Source: Balneolales bacterium (GTDB lineage: Bacteria; Bacteroidota; Rhodothermia; Balneolales; Natronogracilivirgulaceae). Taken from it: a stretch of DNA of 54,656 nucleotides. The stretch lies in NCBI GenBank assembly GCA_007128855.1, contig SKWQ01000061.1, positions 1 to 54,656 on the forward strand, in the 5' to 3' direction. A model generated the notes under the pieces. The model was not told the origin of the DNA, did no database searches, and saw nothing but the letters and a program-made list of their open reading frames with translations. The position numbers were made by a program, and so were the translations under genes. Shown here piece after piece: positions 18,755 through 27,341 of this stretch. Position 1 is the stretch's first letter; each line of letters begins with the position of its first letter.

Positions 18755-18770
18755 AAAATTCGTATTTTGT
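18755..18770 (+). promoter_or_regulatory. Possible promoter -7 element upstream of gatB
   Basis: AAAATTCGTATTTTGT lies about 45 bases before the gatB start and recalls the Bacteroidota -7 consensus TAnnTTTG with one base missing. Similar TTCGTA...TTTG strings occur at 35650-35660 and 41255-41265 upstream of other genes. No -33 TTTG is obvious. Confidence 0.3.
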
Positions 18771-18814
18771 CCCGCTGAATAGCAACAGTAATTTTTCACT
18801 GTCGGATATTATTT

Positions 18815-20278
18815 ATGAGCGTGGATACGCAATTTGAGACTGTCATAGGACTGGAAGTACACGCGCAACTCCTTACCGAATCCAAAGCATTTGCACCGGT
18901 TTCAAACCGGTTCGGCTCGGCCCCGAACACCAATGTCACGCCGCTGTGTCTTGGGCACCCCGGAACGCTGCCGGTCCCGAACGAGAACCTGATCCGGTAT
19001 GCCGTAAAGCTGGGACTGGCCACCAATTGCAAAATCCGCCCAAAATCCATTTTCGCCCGGAAGAACTATTTCTATCCCGACATGCCCAAGGGCTACCAGA
19101 TCTCCCAGTTCGAAACGCCCATCTGCTACGAAGGGCACATGGATATCGGGTTGGAGGATGGCAGCACGAAACGCATCGGCATCACCCGCATCCACATGGA
19201 AGAGGATGCCGGCAAATCGATACACGACCAGGATCCGCACAACACGCTCATTGACCTGAACCGTGCCGGCACGCCGCTGCTGGAGATCGTGTCCGAGCCG
19301 GACATCCGCAGTCCGCAGGAAGCCGGGGCCTACATGCGCAAGATCTGGCAGATCGTGCGCTACCTGGGCGTGTGCGATGGCAACATGGAGGAGGGAAGCC
19401 TGCGCTGTGACGCGAACGTATCCATCCGTCCGGCCGGACAAAAAGAATTCAACATCCGCACCGAGATCAAGAATCTCAATTCATTCCGCAACGTGGAGCG
19501 GGCGCTGACCTACGAGGTGGAGCGCCAGAAGGAACTGGTGTTGTCGGGCGGATCGGTCATCCAGCAGACCCTGCTCTGGGACCCCAACGAAATGCGCACC
19601 CGTCAGATGCGATCCAAGGAGGAGGCGCACGACTACCGCTACTTTCCCGAACCCGACATCCCACCGGTGCTGGTCACAGACGAGATGCTTGAGGAGATCC
19701 GCCTGGAGATCCCGGAGCTGCCCGAGGCGCGCCGCCTGCGCTACATCAGCCAGTTCGGCCTCACCGACTACGATGCGTCCGTCCTGACCGAAGACCGTCC
19801 GCTGGCCGACTTTTTTGAGTCGATCCTGGAGCAGGGCGCTTCCGCCAAACCGGCCGCCAACCTCATCATCACCGAAATCCGGCGCGTCTTGAACGAAAAA
19901 GGGATGGCCATAACCACTTTTCCCGTTGGGCCGGAGCGGCTGGCCGGACTGCTGGCCCTGCGCGGGGAGGACAAGATCAGCTCCTCTGCCATGCAGACGC
20001 TCCTTGACGCCATGGTGGATGCGGGTCCGGACAGCGCCGCTTCTGCCGGGGAGCTGGCTCAAGAGATGAACCTGCTGCAGGTTTCCGATACCGGGTTCCT
20101 GGATCCCATCGTCGAAGAGGTGCTGCGCAACAATCCCGAGGAGGTAAAGCGGTACCTGGGCGGAAAACATGGGCTCATCGGATTCTTCATCGGTCAGATC
20201 ATGAAAAAATCACAGGGCAAAGCAAATCCGGGCATGGTCCGGGAGCTGGTCCAGAAGAAAATAACGGAATTTAAATAA
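18815..20278 (+). CDS. gatB: Asp/Glu-tRNA amidotransferase subunit B
   Basis: The 487-residue GatB subunit of the GatCAB complex, which converts Glu-tRNA(Gln) and Asp-tRNA(Asn) to the amidated forms in the cytoplasm. It has the family signatures TVIGLEVHAQLLT, LCLGHPGTLPVPN, KNYFYPDMPKGYQISQ, HMEEDAGKSIHD and DLNRAGTPLLEIVSEPD in the kinase-like domain, RYFPEPDIPPV, and a helical YqeY-like tail ending IMKKSQGKANPGMVRELV. The length is standard. It heads an apparent operon: the next start is one base after its stop, then tpiA and purD follow. gatA and gatC are not in the window. Confidence 0.97.
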   Translation: MSVDTQFETVIGLEVHAQLLTESKAFAPVSNRFGSAPNTNVTPLCLGHPGTLPVPNENLIRYAVKLGLATNCKIRPKSIFARKNYFYPDMPKGYQISQFETPICYEGHMDIGLEDGSTKRIGITRIHMEEDAGKSIHDQDPHNTLIDLNRAGTPLLEIVSEPDIRSPQEAGAYMRKIWQIVRYLGVCDGNMEEGSLRCDANVSIRPAGQKEFNIRTEIKNLNSFRNVERALTYEVERQKELVLSGGSVIQQTLLWDPNEMRTRQMRSKEEAHDYRYFPEPDIPPVLVTDEMLEEIRLEIPELPEARRLRYISQFGLTDYDASVLTEDRPLADFFESILEQGASAKPAANLIITEIRRVLNEKGMAITTFPVGPERLAGLLALRGEDKISSSAMQTLLDAMVDAGPDSAASAGELAQEMNLLQVSDTGFLDPIVEEVLRNNPEEVKRYLGGKHGLIGFFIGQIMKKSQGKANPGMVRELVQKKITEFK

Positions 20279-20279
20279 G

Positions 20280-21800
20280 ATGGCGGACAGAAAATCAGGT
20301 TTGAGATTGCTTTTCCATCGAGGATGCGGGATGATTTCCGGCTGGATGCCGGTCCTGCTGGCAATGGCAGTTGTGCTTGGCGTCTCCGGATGCAGCAGTT
20401 GCAGCCGGGAGGAGCCCGGACCGATGGAGGAAAGGACAAGGGTGTACGGCACCATCACCCTGGACGATGGGTTTGTGCCGCAGCCGGACGACACGCTGGG
20501 CCTGGATGGCACCGGGGTTTTCCTGCTTGACCTGACCGGCGGACCGGACACGCTACTGCGGACCCGCGCGGATGTCAACGGTTTTTTTGACGGTGAGGCC
20601 GTCTTCCCGGGTCAGGGCGCCTACACGTTGCGCCTGTATCGCAACGAGCGCCGCATGGCTGATACCACGATGCTCCTGGCACACCAGGACACGGTCCGTA
20701 TTGAAGGATCACTCCCGCGCTTTTCCGGAGCGGCCCGCTTCCACTCCGCTGAAAACGAGGCGATGCGTACGTTGAACCGGCTGGAGCGTCAGTACAACCG
20801 CATCATCCAGATCGCCGCGGCCGGCGGCATAGCCCGGGATACCATCCCCCATGTGCTTGACAACTGGAGCTCCATTTTCTGGGAGGTGTATGACAAATGG
20901 CCGGGAACGGTTGCCGCGCGCATTGCCGCCCGCGAGTCGCTGCGCATGCTTGAGGACCGTAATGACGAACTCCTGATGCGCCGGCTTCGGGACTACGGAC
21001 ACGATGAGGACATCCGCATGTTGGCAGCCCGGTTCGGATTCATGTCGATTTTGCAGCGTGATGGGCTGGATGCGGCCATCGCCTGGGCCGATTCCATTGA
21101 GTCGGAAGCCACATCGCAGGAGACGCGGCTCCGGCTGGCCAAGAACCGCATCGAAGTGCTTTATGACAGCTCGCGGATCGATGAAGCGCGCACCCGGATC
21201 CGTGATTATGAAACTTTTTTTGGCGGCGATGCCGAAGCCGATGCCTGGCTGTCGGTCATCCGCTACGATGTGGAGCAGCTCTCACCCGGCCTGACGCTAC
21301 CGTCCTTTGAACTGGAAGTTGTTGTCCCGCAAACGGACGCTGGTGAAACCGGGGGCGCACGGGATGCCGGTGCCACAGACAGGTCCATCCCCGGATTCGG
21401 CGTTGAAACGAGAACGATGACCCTGGAGGATCTGCATGGTTCCATCGTGCTGGTAGAAGTCGCATCCCTTGCCGACCGTATGTACCAGGCAACCTATCCG
21501 CAGCTGCAGACACTCCATGTCATTTACAGCCAGGAAGAAGTGCAATTCCTGACCATTCCTGTGGAACAGAGTCCCGTCGCCGTGCGGGCTTTCTACGATG
21601 AACGGGGTCAGCAGTGGCCAGTGGCGAGGGCAGGCGCCTATGCCGAAACCGATTTGGAGGAGCGATGGAACATCTATGAAATGCCGGTCCGATTCCTGAT
21701 CGACAGGGAGGGCCGCATCATCCGCAAATTCCACGGACACAATGTCAACGAAATACTTATTGAACTGAACAACATCATAAACGACGGAGAAATCTCATGA
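20280..21800 (+). CDS. Lipoprotein with redox-inactive thioredoxin-like domain
   Basis: A 506-residue exported lipoprotein. A lipobox (VSGC, about residue 40) follows a hydrophobic stretch; an internal ATG at 20331 would give a more compact signal peptide. Residues about 45-140 look like an all-beta domain similar to the DUF4369 region of TlpA-like lipoproteins, then a helical part (about 150-330), then a C-terminal AhpC/TSA-thioredoxin fold (about 370-500) with MPVRFLIDREGRIIRKFHG carrying the cis-proline. Where thioredoxins have WCxxC this protein reads VEVASLADRMYQ, so the redox cysteines are absent. It starts one base after gatB and overlaps tpiA by four bases (ATGA), so translation is coupled. 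Function unknown. Confidence 0.8.
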   Translation: MADRKSGLRLLFHRGCGMISGWMPVLLAMAVVLGVSGCSSCSREEPGPMEERTRVYGTITLDDGFVPQPDDTLGLDGTGVFLLDLTGGPDTLLRTRADVNGFFDGEAVFPGQGAYTLRLYRNERRMADTTMLLAHQDTVRIEGSLPRFSGAARFHSAENEAMRTLNRLERQYNRIIQIAAAGGIARDTIPHVLDNWSSIFWEVYDKWPGTVAARIAARESLRMLEDRNDELLMRRLRDYGHDEDIRMLAARFGFMSILQRDGLDAAIAWADSIESEATSQETRLRLAKNRIEVLYDSSRIDEARTRIRDYETFFGGDAEADAWLSVIRYDVEQLSPGLTLPSFELEVVVPQTDAGETGGARDAGATDRSIPGFGVETRTMTLEDLHGSIVLVEVASLADRMYQATYPQLQTLHVIYSQEEVQFLTIPVEQSPVAVRAFYDERGQQWPVARAGAYAETDLEERWNIYEMPVRFLIDREGRIIRKFHGHNVNEILIELNNIINDGEIS

Positions 21801-22567
21801 GAAGCATATTGATAGCCGGAAACTGGAAAATGAACATGGGTCCGAAAGAGACCGCTGACTTTTTTGCGCAACTGGACGATGCCGCTCAAAAGCAGAACCA
21901 GGGAGTAGAAGCGGCCGTTTGCCCGCCATTCGTGTCCCTTTCTGCCGCCTTCTCGGCGCGCAAGTCCGGCAGCGCGGTGAAAATAGGAGCCCAGAACGTC
22001 CATTTTGAGGACAACGGGGCCTACACCGGCGAAACCAGCACGACCATGCTGAACGAACTCGGCTGCGACTTCGTGATCCTCGGGCACTCCGAGCGCCGCG
22101 AATATTTCGGTGAAACCGATGCCATCATCAACAAGAAAGTAAAAAAGGCACTGGCCGAGGGGATTACCCCCATCGTTTGTGTCGGTGAAGTACTCGCCGA
22201 GCGCAAGGAAGACCGCCATTTCGATGTGGTCAAAGAGCAGACGACCGGCTCCCTGGCCGGCCTGTCCGACGATGAACTCAAGAAGATCGTGGTCGCCTAC
22301 GAGCCCGTCTGGGCCATCGGCACCGGCGAAACCGCCAGCCCGGAGCAGGCGCAGGAGATGCACGCCTTCATCCGCAAGGAACTTGCGGCGCTTTTCAGCG
22401 AGGACGCCGCCGCCACCGTGCGCATTCTCTATGGCGGCAGCATGAAGCCGGACAACGCCGACGAACTGCTGCAACAGCCGGATGTGGATGGCGGACTCAT
22501 TGGCGGCGCCAGCCTGAAGCCGGCCGATTTCAGCCAGCTGGTGTCGATAGCTGCCAGCAAAAAATAA
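21797..22567 (+). CDS. tpiA: Triosephosphate isomerase
   Basis: A 256-residue TIM-barrel enzyme interconverting dihydroxyacetone phosphate and glyceraldehyde-3-phosphate in glycolysis. GNWKMN holds the catalytic Lys, ILGHSERREYFGE the catalytic His, AYEPVWAIGTGETA the catalytic Glu and hinge of loop 6, and LYGGSMKPDNADELL plus GGLIGGASL the phosphate site. The start overlaps the stop of the lipoprotein gene (ATGA). It belongs to the gatB operon, with purD 15 bases after it. Confidence 0.98.
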   Translation: MRSILIAGNWKMNMGPKETADFFAQLDDAAQKQNQGVEAAVCPPFVSLSAAFSARKSGSAVKIGAQNVHFEDNGAYTGETSTTMLNELGCDFVILGHSERREYFGETDAIINKKVKKALAEGITPIVCVGEVLAERKEDRHFDVVKEQTTGSLAGLSDDELKKIVVAYEPVWAIGTGETASPEQAQEMHAFIRKELAALFSEDAAATVRILYGGSMKPDNADELLQQPDVDGGLIGGASLKPADFSQLVSIAASKK

Positions 22568-22582
22568 CCCCATTCCAAGCCG

Positions 22583-23905
22583 ATGGCCAAATATAACGTA
22601 CTCGTTTTGGGATCAGGCGGAAGGGAGCACGCGCTGGCGTGGTCCCTGAGCCGGTCCCCGCTGCTCGGGAAGCTCTACATTTCCCCCGGAAACCCCGGCA
22701 CGGCAGCGCTTGGTGATAATGTCGACATCCAGCCGGCTGCAGATGCCCCGCCCGGACCGGAAGCCTGGTTCGAAGCAATTGACTCGTTCCTTCGTGAGAA
22801 GGAGATCGCACTGACGGTGGTCGGACCGGAACAGCCGCTGGTCGACGGGATCACCGACTACCTGGAAGCGCGCGGACACAAGGTTTTCGGGCCTTCCAAA
22901 GCTGCTGCACAACTGGAAGGGAGCAAAACCTTTGCCAAGTGGCTGATGCACAAGTATGAGATCCCGACGGCCGAGTCCATTGAGTTCAGCGGTGAAGCGG
23001 CCCTGCACGACCTGGAGGCCTGGCTCAGCATGGAGAACGAAAACTGGCCCGTCGTCATCAAAGCTGACGGACTTGCAGCCGGCAAGGGCGTGTTCATCAG
23101 CCACAACCGGGCCGAATCGCTCGATCATATCAACCGGATCCGCGGGGATGCCGAGCTGCGAAAAGCAGCCGGCAAGATCATCGTCGAGGAGTTCATGGAG
23201 GGCGAAGAGGCATCGGTGTTTGCCATCACGGACGGACGCAACGCGCGGCTGCTCCTGTCCGCACAGGACCACAAGCGGATCGGTGAGGGCGATACCGGAT
23301 TGAACACCGGTGGCATGGGCGCCTACGGTCCGGCACCGGTAATCGGCGAACGCATGCTGCGCCTCGTTGAGGACACCATCCTGTATCCGACACTCGGTGC
23401 GATGCAGCTCGAGGGCCACGCCTACCGCGGGGTGCTCTATCTCGGCCTCATGATCACCGATGAGGGTCCAAAGGTGGTGGAGTACAACTGCCGTTTCGGG
23501 GATCCGGAATGCCAGGTGCTGCTCCCGGCCATGAAATCCGACCTGCTCGAGCTCATGCTTGCAACCGTGAACTTCGAGCTGGAGAAGACCGAAGTGAGCA
23601 TGTCCGACGATCACTTCTGCTGCGTGGTCATGGCTTCGGGCGGCTACCCGGAGGCCTACGCAAAGGGCATGGAGATATCGGGCCTCGACAAGGTCTCCGG
23701 CGAAGCGCTTGTCTTCCACAGCGGCACCCGCTCCTCCGATGGCAAACTGCTGACCAATGGCGGACGTGTCCTGAGCGTTGTGGCGCACGGAGCCGACCTG
23801 AAGTCGGCCATTGACAATTGCTACCGGGAAGTCGATAAGATCTCGTTCGAAAATGCCTATCACCGTCGCGACATCGGTGCAAAAGGCCTGAAACGGTCCG
23901 GATGA
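22583..23905 (+). CDS. purD: Phosphoribosylamine-glycine ligase
   Basis: A 440-residue ATP-grasp enzyme of de novo purine synthesis (GAR synthetase). The N-terminal GSGGREHALAWSLSRS, GPEQPLVDGI and FGPSKAAAQLEGSK motifs, the ATP-grasp VIKADGLAAGKGV and LLLSAQDHKRIGEGDTG, and EYNCRFGDPECQ for metal binding all fit PurD. The length is near the family norm. It is the last gene of the gatB-lipoprotein-tpiA-purD run, 15 bases after tpiA; no other purine genes are present. Confidence 0.97.
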   Translation: MAKYNVLVLGSGGREHALAWSLSRSPLLGKLYISPGNPGTAALGDNVDIQPAADAPPGPEAWFEAIDSFLREKEIALTVVGPEQPLVDGITDYLEARGHKVFGPSKAAAQLEGSKTFAKWLMHKYEIPTAESIEFSGEAALHDLEAWLSMENENWPVVIKADGLAAGKGVFISHNRAESLDHINRIRGDAELRKAAGKIIVEEFMEGEEASVFAITDGRNARLLLSAQDHKRIGEGDTGLNTGGMGAYGPAPVIGERMLRLVEDTILYPTLGAMQLEGHAYRGVLYLGLMITDEGPKVVEYNCRFGDPECQVLLPAMKSDLLELMLATVNFELEKTEVSMSDDHFCCVVMASGGYPEAYAKGMEISGLDKVSGEALVFHSGTRSSDGKLLTNGGRVLSVVAHGADLKSAIDNCYREVDKISFENAYHRRDIGAKGLKRSG

Positions 23906-23966
23906 CCGAACAGGCAGCCTTTGGCAACATGGCATGGAACAATCCGAGTGGGTATATTGACAACAG

Positions 23967-24923
23967 ATGAAATACCGTTTCGCACCCTGGATAACATACC
24001 GGTCCACCCCCCGGAACTCACCGGACCCGGTCCGGCCTGCAATGCGACCACTCATATTGCTGCTGGCATTTTTATTTCCGCTTGCACTGCCGGGAGCTGC
24101 TGCATCCGGTGCACCGGAGGTCCTGCTGAGCGGACTCAATGATGCCCGAAGTGTGCGCACCTCCGCCCTGGGCAACATCTTCATCGTCGAGACGGGGCGG
24201 CACCGCATCCTCCAGCTTGACCGAAACGGGATCCGCGTGGATTCTGTCGGCCGCCTTGGCAACGGTGACTACCAGTTCGACTTACCCGTGGCCATTGACC
24301 CGACGAACGAGCTCAAGATCTACGTCGCGGACCAGAACAACCGCCGGATCCAGGTATTCGACAGGAGACTTCAGTATTTGTCGACCCTTCACATGCCCCA
24401 GCGGGCTGGATTGCCGTCACGGTACCTTCCGGCAAAATTGACCGTTGATCCGTCCGGCAACATTTTTTTCTTTGACGAAGACCGTCACGTGATGTACCGT
24501 TTTGAAAGTCACGGCCAGTACGAGCTTGATTTCGAACTTTTCGGGGAGGATGGGCGCATCGTACCCGTTGCCCTGGCCATGCTCGACGATGAGCTGTGGG
24601 TGGCCGGACAACGGGGGGAGCTGATCCATCGGTTTACATCCCGGGGATCGTACCTTGGATTTGTTTACGCTCCGGAACCGGTGCGTTCGCTTCGGGCGAG
24701 CGCCGGGTCAATCTGGATGTTAGGAGCCGATAACGTTATTCAGTTCGGTTCCGGTGGAGAGGCGATACGTGCACAGCCGCTTCCGGAATTCCCCGGGACG
24801 ATTCACGGGCAGGAACATTCGAGACAACATCCCCGGACTGCCTGGCACAGCTTTGACGTGCGGGACGACACTATTTATTTACTTTCAAGTGGCATGCTGG
24901 TCCGGGTGAAGCTTCCCGAGTGA
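23967..24923 (+). CDS. Exported NHL-repeat beta-propeller protein
   Basis: A protein of up to 318 residues with repeats of the NHL type, for example FIVETGRHRILQLDRNG, IYVADQNNRRIQVFDRR and IFFFDEDRHVMYRFE, giving a six-bladed propeller that usually binds peptides or other ligands. A signal peptide is visible at MRPLILLLAFLFPLALPGA. The first ATG (23967) would put 25 proline- and arginine-rich residues before it; the in-frame ATG at 24042 gives a cleaner signal peptide and may be the true start. TATATTG lies just before 23967. No catalytic motif is seen. It stands between purD and the LuxE-like gene with short spacers. Confidence 0.78.
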   Translation: MKYRFAPWITYRSTPRNSPDPVRPAMRPLILLLAFLFPLALPGAAASGAPEVLLSGLNDARSVRTSALGNIFIVETGRHRILQLDRNGIRVDSVGRLGNGDYQFDLPVAIDPTNELKIYVADQNNRRIQVFDRRLQYLSTLHMPQRAGLPSRYLPAKLTVDPSGNIFFFDEDRHVMYRFESHGQYELDFELFGEDGRIVPVALAMLDDELWVAGQRGELIHRFTSRGSYLGFVYAPEPVRSLRASAGSIWMLGADNVIQFGSGGEAIRAQPLPEFPGTIHGQEHSRQHPRTAWHSFDVRDDTIYLLSSGMLVRVKLPE

Positions 24924-24982
24924 GGCACGGGCCGCATCCAACCGGAATATTCCGGCGATTTTAATACATTTTGACCTATATT

Positions 24983-26089
24983 ATGCATCAGTCCTACACT
25001 ACCTGGCGAAACTATTTACTGAACACGGACATCCCGTTTTCTGACAAGGCGTGGACCGTCTACCGGCATCAGCTGGAGCATCAGCCCGTCTACCGGCGAT
25101 TTTGTGACGAGCTGCCCGTCAAGGAAGGGAGGAACGGCGATCACCGGGCGGATGCCGATCCCGATGCCATACCATTGATCCCGATCCAGACGTTTCGGGA
25201 TGCGGCGGTCAGGGCGGATTACGTGGAGGCACCACAGGCGGTTTTCCGGAGCAGCGGCACCACGGGGATGAAGCGGAGCACCCATGAGATCGCGGATCTT
25301 CGGCTCTATTTCGATTCCTGTTACCGCGGTTTTTCACAGTTCTACGATCCGCGCGAATTTGTGCTGCTTTCATGGCTGCCGGGCTATCTGGACAATCCGG
25401 AGTCATCCCTGGTTGCCATGATCGACCATCTTGTGCAACGCGATGGCACCGGTCAGAGCCGGTTCCTGCCGCTTGACCAGCCGCTTGCCGGTGTCGACCT
25501 GTCCACCGTATCCAACATGAACACGGTGAAATACCTGAACAAAAGGCGTCACCGCAGGTCTTCCGGGCTGCTTCATGCCAACGGCGAGGCCAGCGAAGCA
25601 CCTGCCAAAAAGCGGCGCATCATGCTTTTCGGGGCGGCATTCGGACTGCTGGACCTGATCGATGCCGGTGCCCCGAAACTGCCGGCCGATGCCATCGTCG
25701 TGGAAACCGGCGGCATGAAGACACGGCGGCGTGAGCTCTCGAAAGAGGAGCTGAGGGGGCAGCTTGCCGAGGGATTCGGACTCCCTTCGGCATCCGTCCA
25801 TTCGGAATACGGGATGGCCGAAATGTGCAGCCAGGCCTGGGATACGGGCAAAGGGAGCTTCCGTTGTCCACCCTGGCTCCGGATCACGGTCCGGGATCCC
25901 GAAAACCCGCTTCAGGCGCTGCCGCCGGGTGAAGAGGGGCTGATCGGCATCATGGACCTGGCCAATGTCCACTCGCTCGCATTTTTCCTTACCCAGGACC
26001 GCGGCGTGTTGTTTCCGGATGGCTCGTTCCGGGTCCTGGGCCGTTGGGATCATGCCGAACTGCGCGGGTGCAATTTCCTCGCGGAGTGA
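24983..26089 (+). CDS. LuxE-like acyl-protein synthetase/acyl transferase
   Basis: A 368-residue adenylate-forming enzyme of the LuxE family (PF04443). In luminous bacteria LuxE activates a fatty acid with ATP, carries it on a C-terminal Cys and hands it to LuxC. The signature FRSSGTTGMKRSTHE binds ATP, FGAAFGLLDLID and ETGGMKTRRRELS are conserved in the family, SEYGMAEMCSQAW is the acyl-adenylate motif, and the acyl-accepting Cys appears at position 363 in RGCNFLAE, six residues from the end. The start is the ATG at 24983; a TTG at 24971 is in frame. The LuxC-like reductase starts 10 bases after its stop. No luciferase or LuxD thioesterase is present. Confidence 0.86.
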   Translation: MHQSYTTWRNYLLNTDIPFSDKAWTVYRHQLEHQPVYRRFCDELPVKEGRNGDHRADADPDAIPLIPIQTFRDAAVRADYVEAPQAVFRSSGTTGMKRSTHEIADLRLYFDSCYRGFSQFYDPREFVLLSWLPGYLDNPESSLVAMIDHLVQRDGTGQSRFLPLDQPLAGVDLSTVSNMNTVKYLNKRRHRRSSGLLHANGEASEAPAKKRRIMLFGAAFGLLDLIDAGAPKLPADAIVVETGGMKTRRRELSKEELRGQLAEGFGLPSASVHSEYGMAEMCSQAWDTGKGSFRCPPWLRITVRDPENPLQALPPGEEGLIGIMDLANVHSLAFFLTQDRGVLFPDGSFRVLGRWDHAELRGCNFLAE

Positions 26090-26099
26090 TAACGCCCAG

Positions 26100-27341
26100 A
26101 TGGCACGGTCCCCCGAACATATCACCCAGCGGATAGCAGTAATATGCGAAGCGATCGGCGCATGGCTGGATAACGAGGACGGAATTCTCGGGATAACGGT
26201 CAATCGCACGGCCACCGAGGGCCTGTTCCCCCGCCATGATGTGATGTTCATGCTGGACCAGATTGCCCGTACCGTCACCCTGGAGGCGCTGCAGGGATGG
26301 GCCGATCGGGCCGCAGGCACGACGCCTGTTCCCGGACCGGCATCGGAAATGCCGAACGTGCTCTGCCTCCATGCCGGAAACCTGCCTCTGGTGGGTCTGC
26401 AGGACATCGTTGCTACCCTGCTCTCCGGTTCGGTCTACTATGGCAAGCTCTCCAGGAAGGATCCCTGGCTTGCGGACGGGTTGCTCCGTGTGCTTCGCAA
26501 GCGGATGCCCGGTCAGCTGGGTGGATGGGCGGTCCGGCTGGAGGATCTGGACAGGGCCGGGGCGGAGCGGGTCCTTTTCGCCGGGGCGGAAACGTCCGTT
26601 CCGGAAGTGCAGCGCAGGGTCCGGGAGCTCGGACTGGCCTCAGAAAAGGCACTTTTCCTGCCCAGGACGGCCCGGTTTTCCATGGCATGGCTTGCAGATG
26701 AGGACTTCCCCGCGGACAACGCACAGTTGGGCAAGCTGAGCAGGCAGCTGGCCGGGGCCATGCTGCGGTATGAGGGTCGCGGATGCCGGTCACTTGCCCT
26801 GGTCGTCGCACGGCGCAGTCTGTCCGATTTTGCCGGCAACCTGACCGATGCCGCGGAGGTCTTTGTTCGCAAAAATCCGCCATCGCATTTCAGATCGCCG
26901 GGTGTCAGCTACTGGAGAAGCTATCTGAACAGCACCGGGAAGGATGTGTACGACCTGGGTGGGCAGATCATCACGGATGATCCTGAACTGATCGGGAGGG
27001 ATAACGTAATCTGCTGGATGCGCGGCGACGAGGATGATGTCCGGCGGCTGGTCCGGCAACTTGGGCCGAAGCTGCAGCAAGTCTATGTGCATTCCGGGCA
27101 GGACGCCCCAGCCAGCCAGGATACTGCTGACAGTCTGGACACTGCTGCCAGCCTGGACACTGTTGCCAGTCAGGATACTGTTGCCGGTTCGGCCCATGAA
27201 GCCGGGATGGCGTTCCACCCCCTGGCCGGTGTCCCCGGAATACGCCTTGCGCCGCTGTCCGAGGCCCAGTCTCCGCCTATCGACTGGCAGCCGGACGGGG
27301 TCGACGCGCTGTCCTGGCTCTGGAAGGGCTACTCCCCGTAG
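26100..27341 (+). CDS. LuxC-like acyl-CoA/acyl-protein reductase
   Basis: A 413-residue protein of the LuxC acyl-CoA reductase family (PF05893), related to aldehyde dehydrogenases. LuxC reduces enzyme-bound acyl groups to fatty aldehydes with NADPH. The probable catalytic Cys is residue 229 in YEGRGCRSLALVV, and LCLHAGNLPLVGLQDIVATLLSG is a typical N-terminal motif. MARSPEHITQ was chosen as the start because it lies ten bases after the LuxE-like stop. An in-frame 18-bp tandem repeat near the C-terminus (27111-27182) inserts a Ser-Leu/Gln-Asp-Thr-rich loop. The last 13 bases overlap the convergent dehydrogenase gene. Pairing with the upstream gene strongly suggests a fatty-aldehyde-forming complex; the product's use is unknown. 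Confidence 0.83.
   Translation: MARSPEHITQRIAVICEAIGAWLDNEDGILGITVNRTATEGLFPRHDVMFMLDQIARTVTLEALQGWADRAAGTTPVPGPASEMPNVLCLHAGNLPLVGLQDIVATLLSGSVYYGKLSRKDPWLADGLLRVLRKRMPGQLGGWAVRLEDLDRAGAERVLFAGAETSVPEVQRRVRELGLASEKALFLPRTARFSMAWLADEDFPADNAQLGKLSRQLAGAMLRYEGRGCRSLALVVARRSLSDFAGNLTDAAEVFVRKNPPSHFRSPGVSYWRSYLNSTGKDVYDLGGQIITDDPELIGRDNVICWMRGDEDDVRRLVRQLGPKLQQVYVHSGQDAPASQDTADSLDTAASLDTVASQDTVAGSAHEAGMAFHPLAGVPGIRLAPLSEAQSPPIDWQPDGVDALSWLWKGYSP
27111..27182 (+). repeat. In-frame 18-bp tandem repeat, four copies
   Basis: Four imperfect copies of an 18-base unit encode the pattern A-S-(Q/L)-D-T-(A/V) inside the LuxC-like gene. The insertion sits in a variable loop between VYVHSGQD and GMAFHPLAG, and copies differ by a few bases, so it is a decaying minisatellite. 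Confidence 0.8.
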
